Source: Mongoliimonas terrestris
GTDB taxonomy: Bacteria; Pseudomonadota; Alphaproteobacteria; Rhizobiales; Pleomorphomonadaceae
Length of the DNA: 64,000 nucleotides
Direction of reading: 5' to 3'
NCBI RefSeq assembly: GCF_001927285.1
Contig: NZ_MSIG01000008.1
Location: 124,001 to 188,000, forward strand
The notes under the pieces were generated by a model. That model ran no database searches. It was not told the origin of the DNA and saw only the letters and a list, made by a program, of their open reading frames with translations. Positions 9,661-17,796 of this stretch are shown piece by piece. The translations under genes were made by a program, and so were the position numbers. Numbering within the stretch: the first letter of the stretch is position 1; every line of letters starts with the position of its first letter.

Positions 9661-9963
9661 TCAGGCCTCGCCGGTCGCCGTCAGGATGCCGTCGAGGGCG
9701 GCCGCGCAGGCCGGGGCGACGTCCGCCACCGCGTCGCGCGGGTCGGTGAGGCCGGTCGCCACCGAGACCGCGGTAGAGACGCCCCACCAGGGATCCGCGA
9801 AGGCGCGGTCGACGAGGTCCGGCACGGCGCCGTCGAGGCAAGCGGTGACCTCGCCGATGGCTGCCGCCGGCACCCGCGCGGCGGCGAGCGCCGACGCCAC
9901 CTCGGCCTTGGCCGGGTCGACCACCAGCATCATGAAGAGCGCGAACAGGAAGTCCTGGATCAT
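9661..9963 (-). CDS. Small hypothetical protein with hydrophobic N-terminus
   Basis: A 100-residue protein with an AGGGA-type site before ATG 9963; the frame is open further upstream but the extension is low-complexity. The N-terminus MIQDFLFALFMMLVVDPAKA is hydrophobic and may be a signal or anchor. The rest is Ala/Val/Asp-rich with two Cys (TACLDGAV and APACAAAL). No family was recognised. It is transcribed divergently from the second type I ABC exporter, and a consensus CRP-type operator (10112-10127) lies between the two, so they may be co-regulated. Confidence 0.6.
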   Translation of the reverse strand: MIQDFLFALFMMLVVDPAKAEVASALAAARVPAAAIGEVTACLDGAVPDLVDRAFADPWWGVSTAVSVATGLTDPRDAVADVAPACAAALDGILTATGEA

Positions 9964-10111
9964 CGTCTCGTCCCTTGGCGGCACGGCGGCCGCGGCGGAC
10001 CTCAGATCGGTGGGATGAAGGCCCGGTTCAAGCCCGCGCCGGGCGGGACGGGACGCCGCGACGGCCGCGGGGTGTCGCGGCTGAGAAAGGGGGGACGGGT
10101 GGGGCACGCTC

Positions 10112-10127
10112 TGTGAGGGGCCTCACA
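10112..10127. promoter_or_regulatory. CRP-type operator upstream of the second type I ABC gene
   Basis: TGTGAGGGGCCTCACA is a perfect match to the CRP consensus TGTGA-N6-TCACA; the dyad extends one base further on each side (CTGTGAGG/CCTCACAG). Its centre is about 107 bp before the ATG at 10227 and about 156 bp before the divergent start at 9963. Three similar sites lie upstream of other secretion-related genes in the window. Confidence 0.75.
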
Positions 10128-10226
10128 GTCGCCGGGCCGCCGCCGTCGCACTCTGCGGGTACGAGAGGGCACGGCCCGAACACGTCAAGCGCCGCCGCCC
10201 CGCACCAGACCCGATGGAGACGAGCC

Positions 10227-12155
10227 ATGAAGATCGAAGAGACCGGCCCCGAGGCGCAGCTCAAGTCCGCTCTCTCCGGCGTCCGCCGGACCCTTTGGGG
10301 CGTCAGCGCGATCAGCTGCTTCGGCAACATCCTGATGCTCACCGGCCCGGTGTTCATGATGCTGGTCTACAACAAGGTGCTGGCGTCGAAGAGCATGCCG
10401 ACCCTCGTGGCGCTCAGCCTCCTGGTGCTGGTGCTCTACACCTTCTACGGCTTCCTGGAGGGCCTGCGCGGCAAGCTGATGGCCCGCGTCGGCATCGCCT
10501 TCGACCACCGCCTGGCGCCCGGCCTCTTCAACGCCACGCTCCGCCTGCCGCTGACCTTCGGCCACCAGTCTCGCGAGCACGACCCGCTGCAGGACCTGGC
10601 GGTGATCCGCAACTACCTGATGGGCCAGGGCCCGGCCACCCTCCTCGACCTGCCGTGGATCCCGCTCTACTACTCGATCCTCTTCGTCATGCACCCGCTG
10701 CTCGGCGCGGCGGCGGCGGCGGGCGCGGCCTTCCTGGTGCTCCTCAGCCTCGTCAACCAGCGCGCCACCCGCGACACCAGCCGCGCCGCCAACCGCGTCC
10801 ATGCGGCCACCGCGGTGCTCCTCACCGACGCCCGCCGCAACGCCGAAGCCGCCGCCGCCATGAGCATGGGCGACGACCTGTGCAAGCGCTGGGGCACCGG
10901 CTACGTGTCGGCCATCGTCCACGCCCGTGACCTCGCCGACCAGGCAAGCGTGTTCGGCGCCATCGCCAAGACCGCCCGCCTGACCCTGCAGTCCGCCATG
11001 CTGGCGCTCGGCGCCTTCCTGGTGATCGAGGGCGAACTGTCGGCCGGCGCCATGCTGGCGAGCTCCATCATCCTGGCCCGCGCCCTCGCCCCCATCGACC
11101 AGATCATCGGCCAGTGGCGCATGACCTCCGGCGCCTGGGGTGCCCTGAAGCGCCTCCGCGCCCTGGTGGCCCGCCTGCCCAAGACCACCGCCCAGCAGCA
11201 CGGCATGCCGAAGCCGAAGAGCCAGCTCTCGGTCCGCGACGTGGTCATCGTGCCGCCGGGCGCCGCCCAGGCCACCGTCTCCGGCGTCTCGTTCGAGATC
11301 GAGGCGGGCGACGCCCTCGGCATCATCGGGCCGAGCGGCTCGGGCAAGTCCACCCTGATCCGGGCCCTCGTCGGCGCCTGGCCGGTGGCCCGCGGCGAAG
11401 TGCGCTTCGACGGCGCCCTGATCGCCCAGTACTCGCCGGAAGCGCTCGCCGATAGCATCGGCCACCTGCCGCAGTCGATCGAACTCTTCGACGGCACCAT
11501 CGGGGAGAACATCGCCCGCTTCCGCAAGGACGCCAGCACCGACGACATCGTGGCCGCGGCCCGCCTCGCCGGGGTGCACGAGATGGTCCTCGCCTTCCCG
11601 AAGGGCTACGACACCCCGGTCGGCGAAGGCGGCGCCATCCTCTCCGGCGGCCAGCGCCAGCGCATCGGCCTGGCCCGGGCGGTGTTCGGCAACCCCTTCC
11701 TGGTGGTCCTCGACGAGCCCAACTCCAACCTCGACCCGGTCGGCGAGCAGTCCCTCAACGAGGCCATCCAGCGCCTGCGCCAGGCCGGCAAGATCGTCAT
11801 CATCGTGGCCCACCGGCCGAGCGCCATCTTCGCCGCCAACAAGATCCTGTCGCTGCGCAACGGCCGCGCCGAGATGTTCGGCCCGAAGGCCCAGGTGCTG
11901 ACCGCGCTCTTCCCCCGCGCCGGCCAGCCCCACAAGCCGGCTCCGGTCGCCGCCAACCAGGTGGCCAACACCGAGGCGGTGGCCCATCCGGCCTCGGCCG
12001 CCGCTCAGGCCAGCCCGGCCGCTCCCCTGCCGGCGGTGGAGATCCTGACCCCGGCGACCGCCGCCGCCCTCGACCGGACGCTCCGCGGCATCGTCGCCAA
12101 CCTGGACACCACGCGGGCCCGGCGGGCCGAAGGCCAGCCGCTGCGCAAGGCCTGA
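10227..12155 (+). CDS. Type I secretion system permease/ATPase, second copy
   Basis: A 642-residue PrtD-type ABC exporter. The transmembrane domain includes ISCFGNILMLTGPVFMMLVY. The ATPase domain has Walker A GPSGSGKST (368-376), signature LSGGQRQ (from 472) and Walker B FLVVLDEPNSNLD (491-503). A roughly 80-residue Ala/Pro-rich C-terminal tail follows the ATPase domain and is longer than in the first copy. ATG 10227 matches the family N-terminus and is preceded by GGAGACGAG. Unlike the first system, its fusion protein gene is not overlapping: 175 bp separate them and hold their own CRP-type site. The cargo is not adjacent; the small repeat proteins at 21940 and 22939 share the same operator type and are candidates. 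Confidence 0.93.
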   Translation: MKIEETGPEAQLKSALSGVRRTLWGVSAISCFGNILMLTGPVFMMLVYNKVLASKSMPTLVALSLLVLVLYTFYGFLEGLRGKLMARVGIAFDHRLAPGLFNATLRLPLTFGHQSREHDPLQDLAVIRNYLMGQGPATLLDLPWIPLYYSILFVMHPLLGAAAAAGAAFLVLLSLVNQRATRDTSRAANRVHAATAVLLTDARRNAEAAAAMSMGDDLCKRWGTGYVSAIVHARDLADQASVFGAIAKTARLTLQSAMLALGAFLVIEGELSAGAMLASSIILARALAPIDQIIGQWRMTSGAWGALKRLRALVARLPKTTAQQHGMPKPKSQLSVRDVVIVPPGAAQATVSGVSFEIEAGDALGIIGPSGSGKSTLIRALVGAWPVARGEVRFDGALIAQYSPEALADSIGHLPQSIELFDGTIGENIARFRKDASTDDIVAAARLAGVHEMVLAFPKGYDTPVGEGGAILSGGQRQRIGLARAVFGNPFLVVLDEPNSNLDPVGEQSLNEAIQRLRQAGKIVIIVAHRPSAIFAANKILSLRNGRAEMFGPKAQVLTALFPRAGQPHKPAPVAANQVANTEAVAHPASAAAQASPAAPLPAVEILTPATAAALDRTLRGIVANLDTTRARRAEGQPLRKA

Positions 12156-12181
12156 GCAAACTTCCGGCGAGGCGGCCGCTT

Positions 12182-12197
12182 CGTGACTTCCGTCACA
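12182..12197. promoter_or_regulatory. CRP-type operator upstream of the second membrane fusion protein gene
   Basis: CGTGACTTCCGTCACA matches TGTGA-N6-TCACA at 9 of 10 conserved positions. It lies in the 175-bp gap between the ABC gene and the fusion protein gene, centred about 141 bp before ATG 12331. Its presence suggests that the fusion protein gene has its own promoter. Confidence 0.65.
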
Positions 12198-12330
12198 GTC
12201 GCCGCCCCCCGGCGAGCGCATCCTCTCCTCCATCGAAGCCGGTCCGGCGGGAACCTTCGCCGGACCGGCGCAACGCTCTGAAGACCGCCTGCCCGATGGA
12301 GGCCGGCGGCTTTGACCCGAGGGGGACGCC

Positions 12331-13650
12331 ATGACCGAATTCGACACCGATCTCGTCGACAACGCCTCGTCGATCCGCCACCTGATGCGCTGGTTCCTGG
12401 TCGGCACCGTCATCGTGCTCGGCGGCGTGGGCAGCTGGTCGGCGCTCGCCGAGGTGGACAGCGCCGTCCTGACCAGCGGCACCTTCGCGCCGGCCTCGAA
12501 CGCCCAGGCGGTGCAGCACCTGGAAGGCGGCGTCGTCGGCGCCATCCTGGTCAAGGAAGGCGACCTGGTTCAGGAGGGGCAGGTGCTGGTCCGGCTCGAC
12601 GCCGCCAAGGTGATCGCCGAGACCAGCATCGCCGAGCGCCGCCTGGTGGGCCTTGCCGCCGAGAAGGCCCGCCTCGTCGCCGAACGCGACGACCGCGCCA
12701 CCATCGACATCCCCGAGATGCCGGTGACGACGCCGGAGGCCCGCACGGCGCTCGCCGTCGCGGTGGCGGCCGAGCAGGCCATTCTCACCGAGCGCCGCTT
12801 CAGCCGCGAGAGCCAGCTCTCCCAGCTGATCGAGCGGCGCCGCCAGATCGAGATGCAGATCGACGGCCTCAACCAGCGCTTCCGCGCCATCAAGGAGGAG
12901 TTCGAGCAGGCGAGCGCCGAGCTCGAAGACCGCCGCTTCCTCGACAAGAAGGGCCTGATCCGCCGGCCGGTGCTGCGCCAGAGCGAGCGCGACGTGAGCC
13001 GCCTGCGCGGCGACATCGGCGACACGGAGGCCCGCATCGCCGGCGCCCAGTCGCAGCTGGTGGAGACGGAGCTGAAGATCACCGAACACGGCCGCAGCGT
13101 CCACGGCGAGGTGCTGACCCGCCTCAACGCCGTGGAGGCCCTGCTCGCCGAGGCGGCCGAGCAGGCGCTTGCCGCCCGCGACCGGCTGACCCGCCTGGAG
13201 ATCCGGGCGCCGCGCACCGGCCGGGTACACCAGCTCGCCATCCACACGGTCGGCGGCGTGGTGAGCTCCGGCCAGACGGTGATGAGCATCATCCCGAGCT
13301 CCGACCCGCTGGTGGTGAGCGCCCGCATCCCGGCCAACGAGATCGACCAGGTGCACCTCGGCCAGGCCGCCACGGTGATGATCAACTCCTTCAAGCTGCC
13401 GGTGGTGATGGAACTGGACGGGACCGTCTCCAACCTCTCGCCCGACCGGGTGGTGGACAACCGGACCGGCCAGAGCTTCTTCGAGGTGACCATCGCCATC
13501 GCGCCCGGCGAACGGGACAAGCTTGAGGGCAAGGAGCTGACGCCGGGCCTGCCGGCGGAGGTGATGATCCTCGGCGAGCGCCGCCGGGTGATCACCTACC
13601 TGACGCAGCCGCTGACCGAGAAGATCGAGCTCGCCTTCCGCGAGAAGTGA
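12331..13650 (+). CDS. Type I secretion membrane fusion protein (HlyD family), second copy
   Basis: A 439-residue periplasmic adaptor. A membrane segment lies at about residues 19-39 (LMRWFLVGTVIVLGGVGSW). It is followed by the lipoyl half LEGGVVGAILVKEGDLV, a long helical hairpin, the second half LEIRAPRTGRVHQLA, and the family end YLTQPLTEKIELAFREK. GAGGGGGACGCC precedes ATG 12331. It pairs with the ABC exporter just upstream. No TolC-type gene follows. Confidence 0.92.
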   Translation: MTEFDTDLVDNASSIRHLMRWFLVGTVIVLGGVGSWSALAEVDSAVLTSGTFAPASNAQAVQHLEGGVVGAILVKEGDLVQEGQVLVRLDAAKVIAETSIAERRLVGLAAEKARLVAERDDRATIDIPEMPVTTPEARTALAVAVAAEQAILTERRFSRESQLSQLIERRRQIEMQIDGLNQRFRAIKEEFEQASAELEDRRFLDKKGLIRRPVLRQSERDVSRLRGDIGDTEARIAGAQSQLVETELKITEHGRSVHGEVLTRLNAVEALLAEAAEQALAARDRLTRLEIRAPRTGRVHQLAIHTVGGVVSSGQTVMSIIPSSDPLVVSARIPANEIDQVHLGQAATVMINSFKLPVVMELDGTVSNLSPDRVVDNRTGQSFFEVTIAIAPGERDKLEGKELTPGLPAEVMILGERRRVITYLTQPLTEKIELAFREK

Positions 13651-13804
13651 GCGGCGCCGGCGGGGCGGGCGAGGTCCCGCGCCGCCGGTGGTGGATGCGA
13701 GCGCGGCGATGGATGCGGGTCTGGCCGGCGGGCGGGGGTTTCCCTCGCGCCGCCGGTCTGCTTTTGCACGGGACCATCTCGAGGGGAACCTTAGGTATCT
13801 CAAC

Positions 13805-13905
13805 GTCATCCCGACGGACGTCGGGATCCAGCCGACGGCGGGGGAGGTCCGAACCGGGGCGGGTTCGGCCGTGGACGGTTGGGCCCCGGCGTTCGCCGGG
13901 GTGAC
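13805..13905. repeat. Probable dispersed intergenic palindromic repeat
   Basis: The gene-free stretch 13651-14084 holds a compact element made of three hairpins: ATCCCGACG/CGTCGGGAT at 13808-13827, CCGAACC/GGTTCGG at 13849-13868 and CCCCGGCG/CGCCGGGG at 13884-13901. The ends GTCATCCC and GGGGTGAC are near-inverted copies. Elements of this style (a CCCGGCGTTCGCCGGGGTGA core) are scattered between genes in many alphaproteobacteria. Only one copy was noticed here, so the class is an inference. Apart from this element and the dyad at 14017, nothing else is recognised in the stretch. Confidence 0.6.
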
Positions 13906-14016
13906 GACCTGCATGAACGGGGGCTTGCCAGGATGGGAACGGGCGGCTCCCGGCGGCAAGCAGGGGCGGGGGGCATCACGCCGTCGAGTATGGGCTTCCG
14001 CCGAGCGGCGGGATCC

Positions 14017-14036
14017 CTGTGTGACGGCGCACACAG
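14017..14036. promoter_or_regulatory. Inverted repeat upstream of the 48-residue peptide gene
   Basis: A 20-bp dyad with arms CTGTGTG and CACACAG around ACGGCG. It resembles the CRP-type sites in the window (it contains TGTGACGGCG) but its symmetry centre is shifted, so it is a weaker candidate for the same regulator. It ends 48 bp before ATG 14085. Confidence 0.4.
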
Positions 14037-14084
14037 ATCGGCGGGGCTGTCGGCGCGATGATCGTTTCAACAGGAGACGGTCCG

Positions 14085-14231
14085 ATGCGCAGCCTTCCCA
14101 TTCTCACCCTCACCCTCGCCCTTTGCGCCCTCTCGATGATCGACAACGGCAAGCCGCCGAAGATCCCACTGTTCCAGCACAAGGAGGTGGTTTCGATCTC
14201 CTGCGAGTACCGGCCGGACGGGGAGGTCTGA
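14085..14231 (+). CDS. Putative 48-residue secreted peptide
   Basis: A short open frame with an AGGAGA site six bases before ATG 14085 and a strong intrinsic terminator 70 bp after the stop. The first 18 residues (MRSLPILTLTLALCALSM) are hydrophobic like a signal peptide. The mature part is small and charged with one Cys (SISCEYRPDG). An inverted repeat lies upstream at 14017. No family was recognised. The combination of ribosome site, signal-like start and terminator argues that it is real, though nothing shows its function. Confidence 0.5.
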   Translation: MRSLPILTLTLALCALSMIDNGKPPKIPLFQHKEVVSISCEYRPDGEV

Positions 14232-14300
14232 CCGGGACCGGCGCGCCGGCCCTTTCGTCGCGTCAACCCGCATCCGTCTTCGTCTCCTGCCTGAACGCGA

Positions 14301-14334
14301 CGAGGCCCGCCATCCCGGCGGGCCTCGTGCGTTT
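14301..14334 (+). terminator. Intrinsic terminator after the 48-residue peptide gene
   Basis: A perfect 11-bp stem, CGAGGCCCGCC / GGCGGGCCTCG, with a five-base loop, followed within a few bases by TTTT. The T-run is on the plus side only, so it serves the small plus-strand gene. Confidence 0.75.
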
Positions 14335-14375
14335 TCCGGCGATCGCGATAGCCGGCCGGGTCGGCGGCGCCGGCG

Positions 14376-14897
14376 TCAGGTGCCGGCGGAGATCACCCCG
14401 CAGGCGATGCGGTCGCCGGAGGCGCCGGCCGGGTCGGTGCGGTAGTCGTCGGGCCCTGCGTGGACCACCAGGGCGGCGCCGTCGTCGTCGAGCGCGGCGG
14501 TCTCGCCGTTGTTGAGGGTGAGGCCGGGGGCCAGCACCTCCACGGCGGCGGTGCCGTCCTCAAGGGCCGTGATGTTCGGGATGTCGCCCGCGTGGTGGCC
14601 GCCCTCCACGTGGAAGCCGTGCGCCTTGTCGGTCGGGTTGAAGTGACCGCCGGCCGACGTGAACGGCGGCTCGCAGACGCCGACCGCGTGCACGTGGAAG
14701 CCATGCGGGCCGGGCGGCAGGTCGCTGAGCGTGCCGGTGACGAGGACGCCGTGGGGGGTCTCGGTGAGGGTCAGCGTGCCGTGCGAGGCGCCGTCGGCGC
14801 CCGTGATGGCGGCCGAGGCGGTGTCGCCGGGCGCGGCGCCGGCGGCCACCGGCCAGAGGGCTGCACCGAGCGCGGCGGCGAGCAGGGTCTGTCTCAT
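14376..14897 (-). CDS. sodC: Periplasmic Cu,Zn superoxide dismutase
   Basis: A 173-residue enzyme that dismutates superoxide to oxygen and peroxide in the periplasm. The first 22 residues form a Sec signal peptide ending near AAGA. Metal ligands are in GFHVHAVG, AGGHFNP, HGFHVEGGHHAGD and VVHAGPDDY. The disulfide pair is probably the Cys of VCEPPF and IACGVI. ATG 14897 has AAGGAG eight bases upstream; a TTG further upstream is not preferred. It is a monocistronic gene facing away from the Crp-family regulator. Confidence 0.95.
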   Translation of the reverse strand: MRQTLLAAALGAALWPVAAGAAPGDTASAAITGADGASHGTLTLTETPHGVLVTGTLSDLPPGPHGFHVHAVGVCEPPFTSAGGHFNPTDKAHGFHVEGGHHAGDIPNITALEDGTAAVEVLAPGLTLNNGETAALDDDGAALVVHAGPDDYRTDPAGASGDRIACGVISAGT

Positions 14898-15090
14898 GGG
14901 CTCACTCCTTTTCAAGGTTGGGTCGGGCCGGCTGTCGTCCGGTCCCGACCGGGGGGAAACGCGTCAAGGCCGAAAGGGCTGCGGTAAAAACAAGGAAAGA
15001 CCCTGTTCGGCACCCGAGGCGGATCGGCAAGATCGCCGAAAACACATAGAAGGACTCGATTGTGTTCCGCCCGGCAGGCACACTGTCCGG

Positions 15091-15807
15091 ATGGCGAACG
15101 GTGGCGGAAGGGCGGGAGCGGTGACCAAGATTTCCCCATTGGTGGCGGCACTTTCGACGAACGACTTCTTCTCCGGCCTCGGCCCGGAGATCATCCAGAT
15201 CATCGCGGACCTTTGCGTGACCCAGTCGCTCGCCGACGGCGAGACGCTGTTCCTGAAGGGCGACCCGGGCGACGCGCTCTACTGCGTGCGGCGCGGCCGG
15301 GTGCTGATCATGGCGAGCACGGCGAGCGGCAAGCAGCTGATCCTCAACGTGCTCGGCTCCGGCGACGTGTTCGGCGAGATCGCGCTCCTCGACGGCCGGT
15401 CGCGCACCGCGGACGCCATGGCGTCGGGCCCGACCGAGCTCCTGATGATCACCCGCGCCGACTTCAAGGATCTCTTGCGCCGCCAGCCGGAGATCGCCGT
15501 GCGGCTGATCGAATTGCTCTGCGCCCGGCTGCGCTGGACGAGCGACCGTATGGAGGAGGCCTCGCTGCTGGCGCTGCCGCCGCGGCTCGCCCGGCGGCTC
15601 CTGAAGCTGGCGGAGGATTTCGGCGACGAGATCGAGATCTCCCAGGAGGAGCTCAGCATCCTGGTCGGCTCCGCCCGCGAGACGGTGAACCGGCAGCTGC
15701 AGGTGTGGCGCCGCAGCGGGGCGGTGGAACTCGGCCGCAGCCGGATCCGCATCGTCGATCGCGCCCAGATCGTGCGGGAGGCGGGCCAGGGCGAGCGGGA
15801 CGACTGA
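15091..15807 (+). CDS. Crp/Fnr-family transcriptional regulator with cAMP-type binding loop
   Basis: About 238 residues. The cyclic-nucleotide-binding domain has the phosphate-binding cassette GDVFGEIALLDGRSRTADAM, where FGE and the R-S/T pair match cAMP contacts in CRP. A C-terminal winged helix carries ISQEELSILVGSARETVNRQL, whose recognition helix (R-E-T-V-N-R) resembles the CRP R-E-T-V-G-R type. There is no N-terminal Cys cluster, so it is not an oxygen-sensing Fnr. A GTG at 15121, after GGAAGGGCGGGAG, is an equally likely start and would remove 10 residues. Near-consensus CRP operators occur several times within 10 kb, and a class III cyclase lies at 20272, so this regulator and those sites probably belong together. 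Confidence 0.88.
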   Translation: MANGGGRAGAVTKISPLVAALSTNDFFSGLGPEIIQIIADLCVTQSLADGETLFLKGDPGDALYCVRRGRVLIMASTASGKQLILNVLGSGDVFGEIALLDGRSRTADAMASGPTELLMITRADFKDLLRRQPEIAVRLIELLCARLRWTSDRMEEASLLALPPRLARRLLKLAEDFGDEIEISQEELSILVGSARETVNRQLQVWRRSGAVELGRSRIRIVDRAQIVREAGQGERDD

Positions 15808-15848
15808 GCGAGCCCGCCGGCGCATCCGGAATCGGCCGTGCTGGCGGA

Positions 15849-16241
15849 TCAGTGGAGGGCGCGCCGGATAATGGCGCTCTCGGCCTCGGCGCGGGCGCGA
15901 AGCTGCCCCGCCGACAGGCCCTCGTCGGCGAACTGGCGGCTCAGCATGCGGTAGTCGGCCTCGGCGCGGGCGACATCGCGGCGGCAGTCCTCCGGCCGCT
16001 CCCCGGCGCCGCAGAGCGTGGACGCGGGCGATCCGTCCCGGAGCGCCTCGGCGACCGCGCAGCGCTCGGCCGAAGCGGCGAGTTCGGCGAAGCGGAAGGC
16101 CACGGCCGCGGTACGGAAAAGGGTGGCGGCGTCCGGGTCGATTTCGCCGGTCTCAAGGTCGCGCATGCGGACGAGGTAGCCCTCGGCCTGTTGCAGCACT
16201 TCGTAGACATAAAGCTGTCCGGCGGTTTCGGCGACGAGCAT
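15849..16241 (-). CDS. Hypothetical soluble protein
   Basis: A 130-residue, mostly helical, Ala/Arg/Glu-rich protein with a GAGGAGG site before ATG 16241. Three Cys residues lie in a central segment (ERCAVAEAL, STLCGAG, EDCRRDV). No signal peptide, membrane segment or known family was recognised. It lies downstream of the caspase-like gene on the same strand, 100 bp away, and may be co-transcribed with it. Confidence 0.65.
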   Translation of the reverse strand: MLVAETAGQLYVYEVLQQAEGYLVRMRDLETGEIDPDAATLFRTAAVAFRFAELAASAERCAVAEALRDGSPASTLCGAGERPEDCRRDVARAEADYRMLSRQFADEGLSAGQLRARAEAESAIIRRALH

Positions 16242-16341
16242 GGCAGCCTCCTCGGGCGTTTGTCCTCAATGCCCTGGAGCTTGCCCGCCCGGCGCCCGCC
16301 GGTCCGTGCGGCGGGTCACAGAACCCGCCGCGCCGGCCGGT

Positions 16342-17715
16342 TCACTCTCCGGTCGCCAGCAGCGCATCGTACTGATCCGGCGTCAGATAGCCGGTCACCG
16401 CGGCGCCGCGGCCCTTCTGGAACCCCATGATGGCCTCGCGGGTCAGCGGACCCATGATGCTGTCGATCGGACCGGTGTAGAGGCTCATGTCGCGCAACTT
16501 CTCCTGGATCAGCTGGCGCTGCCGCCGACCGAGGTCGCGCTCGTCCATCGGCTCCGCCGAAACGGTGCCGGTGGTGTCGTCCGGAGTCGCGACGGCGACC
16601 TCCGCTTCCGCCTCCGCCTTGGTGCGCTCGGCCTCGGCGAGGGCGCGCTGCGCGTCGGCCTGGGCCTTGCGGGCGTCGGCCTGCGCCTTCTCCGCGTCGG
16701 CCTGGGCCTTGGCGGCCTCGGCCTGCGCCTTCAGCACATCCGCCTGGGCCTTCTCGGCGGCAAGCCGCGCCTCGTCGGCCCGCTGCCGCTCCAGGGCGAT
16801 GGCCTCCTCGGCCTCTTCCAGGGCAAGCCGGTCGGCCGAAGCGTCCTCGCTCGCGCCGCGGGCGACCGTTTCGGGCACGACCGGCGCGACGGCGACCGGC
16901 TGCGGCGGCGGGTCGGCCGGGCGGCGGAGCGGCATGTCGGCCGCAGTCCCGACCACGAGGGCCCGGCCGCCGTCCTCCAGCGCGCCGAGGAGGTCCTTCA
17001 GGGTCGGGTCCGATCCGGCAAGCACCGCAAGGGCGGCGTCGGCGGCCTGGGCGCTCGCCGTGTCGATCTGCGACACCGGCACCGAGCTTGCCGTCGACAG
17101 GGCCACCACCGTGCCGGCCGGCGCCTCGCCGGTGATGGTCGGGCGCGGGTCGAGGCCGGCGACCGGCGCGCGGAAGCGCGGCTGCGACACGAAGAAGAAC
17201 ACCCCGCCCGCCTTCGCCCGCCCGGTGATCTGCGTGATGCTGCCGAGCGAGAGCGCGCGCGACAAAAGGTCCGTGGGCCGGCCGATGTCGGTGTTGGCCG
17301 GCAGGAAGAAGGTCTGGCCCGACCAGGTGATGCCGTGCCCGGCGAGGACCACGATGGCAAGGTCCGCCTCGCCGACCGCATCGGAGAATTCGCGCAGCCG
17401 CGCCCGCGCCGTCGCGTTGGTCGGATTGGCGGCCATCACCACGTCGAAATCCAGCCGTTCCAGCGCCTCCGCGATGGCGGCGGCGCGCTTGACGCCGATG
17501 CCGGAGGGCTGGGCCGCGGCGTATTCCTCCGCGGCCATCACCAGGGCGACCCGCCCCGCCGCGGCGGCCGGACCGGAAAGGGCGGCAAGCAACGCGAGTG
17601 CAAGCAGAACCGCCCCCGAACGGCGGACCCGTCCAGTAATCATCATCAAAATGGATGAGAAAAATAGGTGAAGTTCACGCGCGGACTGCAGAGCCCGTAA
17701 CGGGGCGAAATTCAT
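16342..17715 (-). CDS. Caspase-like (peptidase C14 fold) protein with coiled coil and peptidoglycan-binding domain; catalytic Cys absent
   Basis: A 457-residue exported protein. A long n-region and hydrophobic core (ALLAALSGPAAAA) suggest a signal peptide ending near residue 53. Residues about 55-270 fit the caspase p20 fold: RVALVMAAEEYA, then IVVLAGHG with His127, then GGVFFFVSQPR where the family has D-A-C-R. The expected Cys is Ser177, so the domain is probably inactive as a cysteine protease. An Ala/Lys/Glu-rich coiled coil of EKAQADAQKAQAD type runs from about 300 to 375. The C-terminus (GPIDSIMGPLTREAIMGFQ) is a PG_binding_1 domain. GGGAGGG precedes ATG 17715. It is likely periplasmic and peptidoglycan-associated; the role is unknown. 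Confidence 0.82.
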   Translation of the reverse strand: MNFAPLRALQSARELHLFFSSILMMITGRVRRSGAVLLALALLAALSGPAAAAGRVALVMAAEEYAAAQPSGIGVKRAAAIAEALERLDFDVVMAANPTNATARARLREFSDAVGEADLAIVVLAGHGITWSGQTFFLPANTDIGRPTDLLSRALSLGSITQITGRAKAGGVFFFVSQPRFRAPVAGLDPRPTITGEAPAGTVVALSTASSVPVSQIDTASAQAADAALAVLAGSDPTLKDLLGALEDGGRALVVGTAADMPLRRPADPPPQPVAVAPVVPETVARGASEDASADRLALEEAEEAIALERQRADEARLAAEKAQADVLKAQAEAAKAQADAEKAQADARKAQADAQRALAEAERTKAEAEAEVAVATPDDTTGTVSAEPMDERDLGRRQRQLIQEKLRDMSLYTGPIDSIMGPLTREAIMGFQKGRGAAVTGYLTPDQYDALLATGE

Positions 17716-17796
17716 GGCGGCCCTCCCATCAATGGGTTAGAATGTTTTAATGCAGTCCGCGGTTCACGCCAACCATATCGCTCGTTGGAGGATTTC

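Noticed and set aside
10185..12554. A 789-codon minus-strand open frame opposite the second ABC exporter
   Set aside because: Same antisense GC effect; the plus-strand frame has full ABC motifs.
14017..14036. Dyad as a fifth member of the CRP-site set
   Set aside because: Its symmetry axis and half-sites (TGTGTG/CACACA) differ from TGTGA-N6-TCACA, so it is listed separately with low confidence.
16308..16331. Hairpin GCGGCGGGT / ACCCGCCGC as terminator of the caspase-like gene
   Set aside because: It lies at the right place but has no T-run on the minus strand, so it was not called a terminator.
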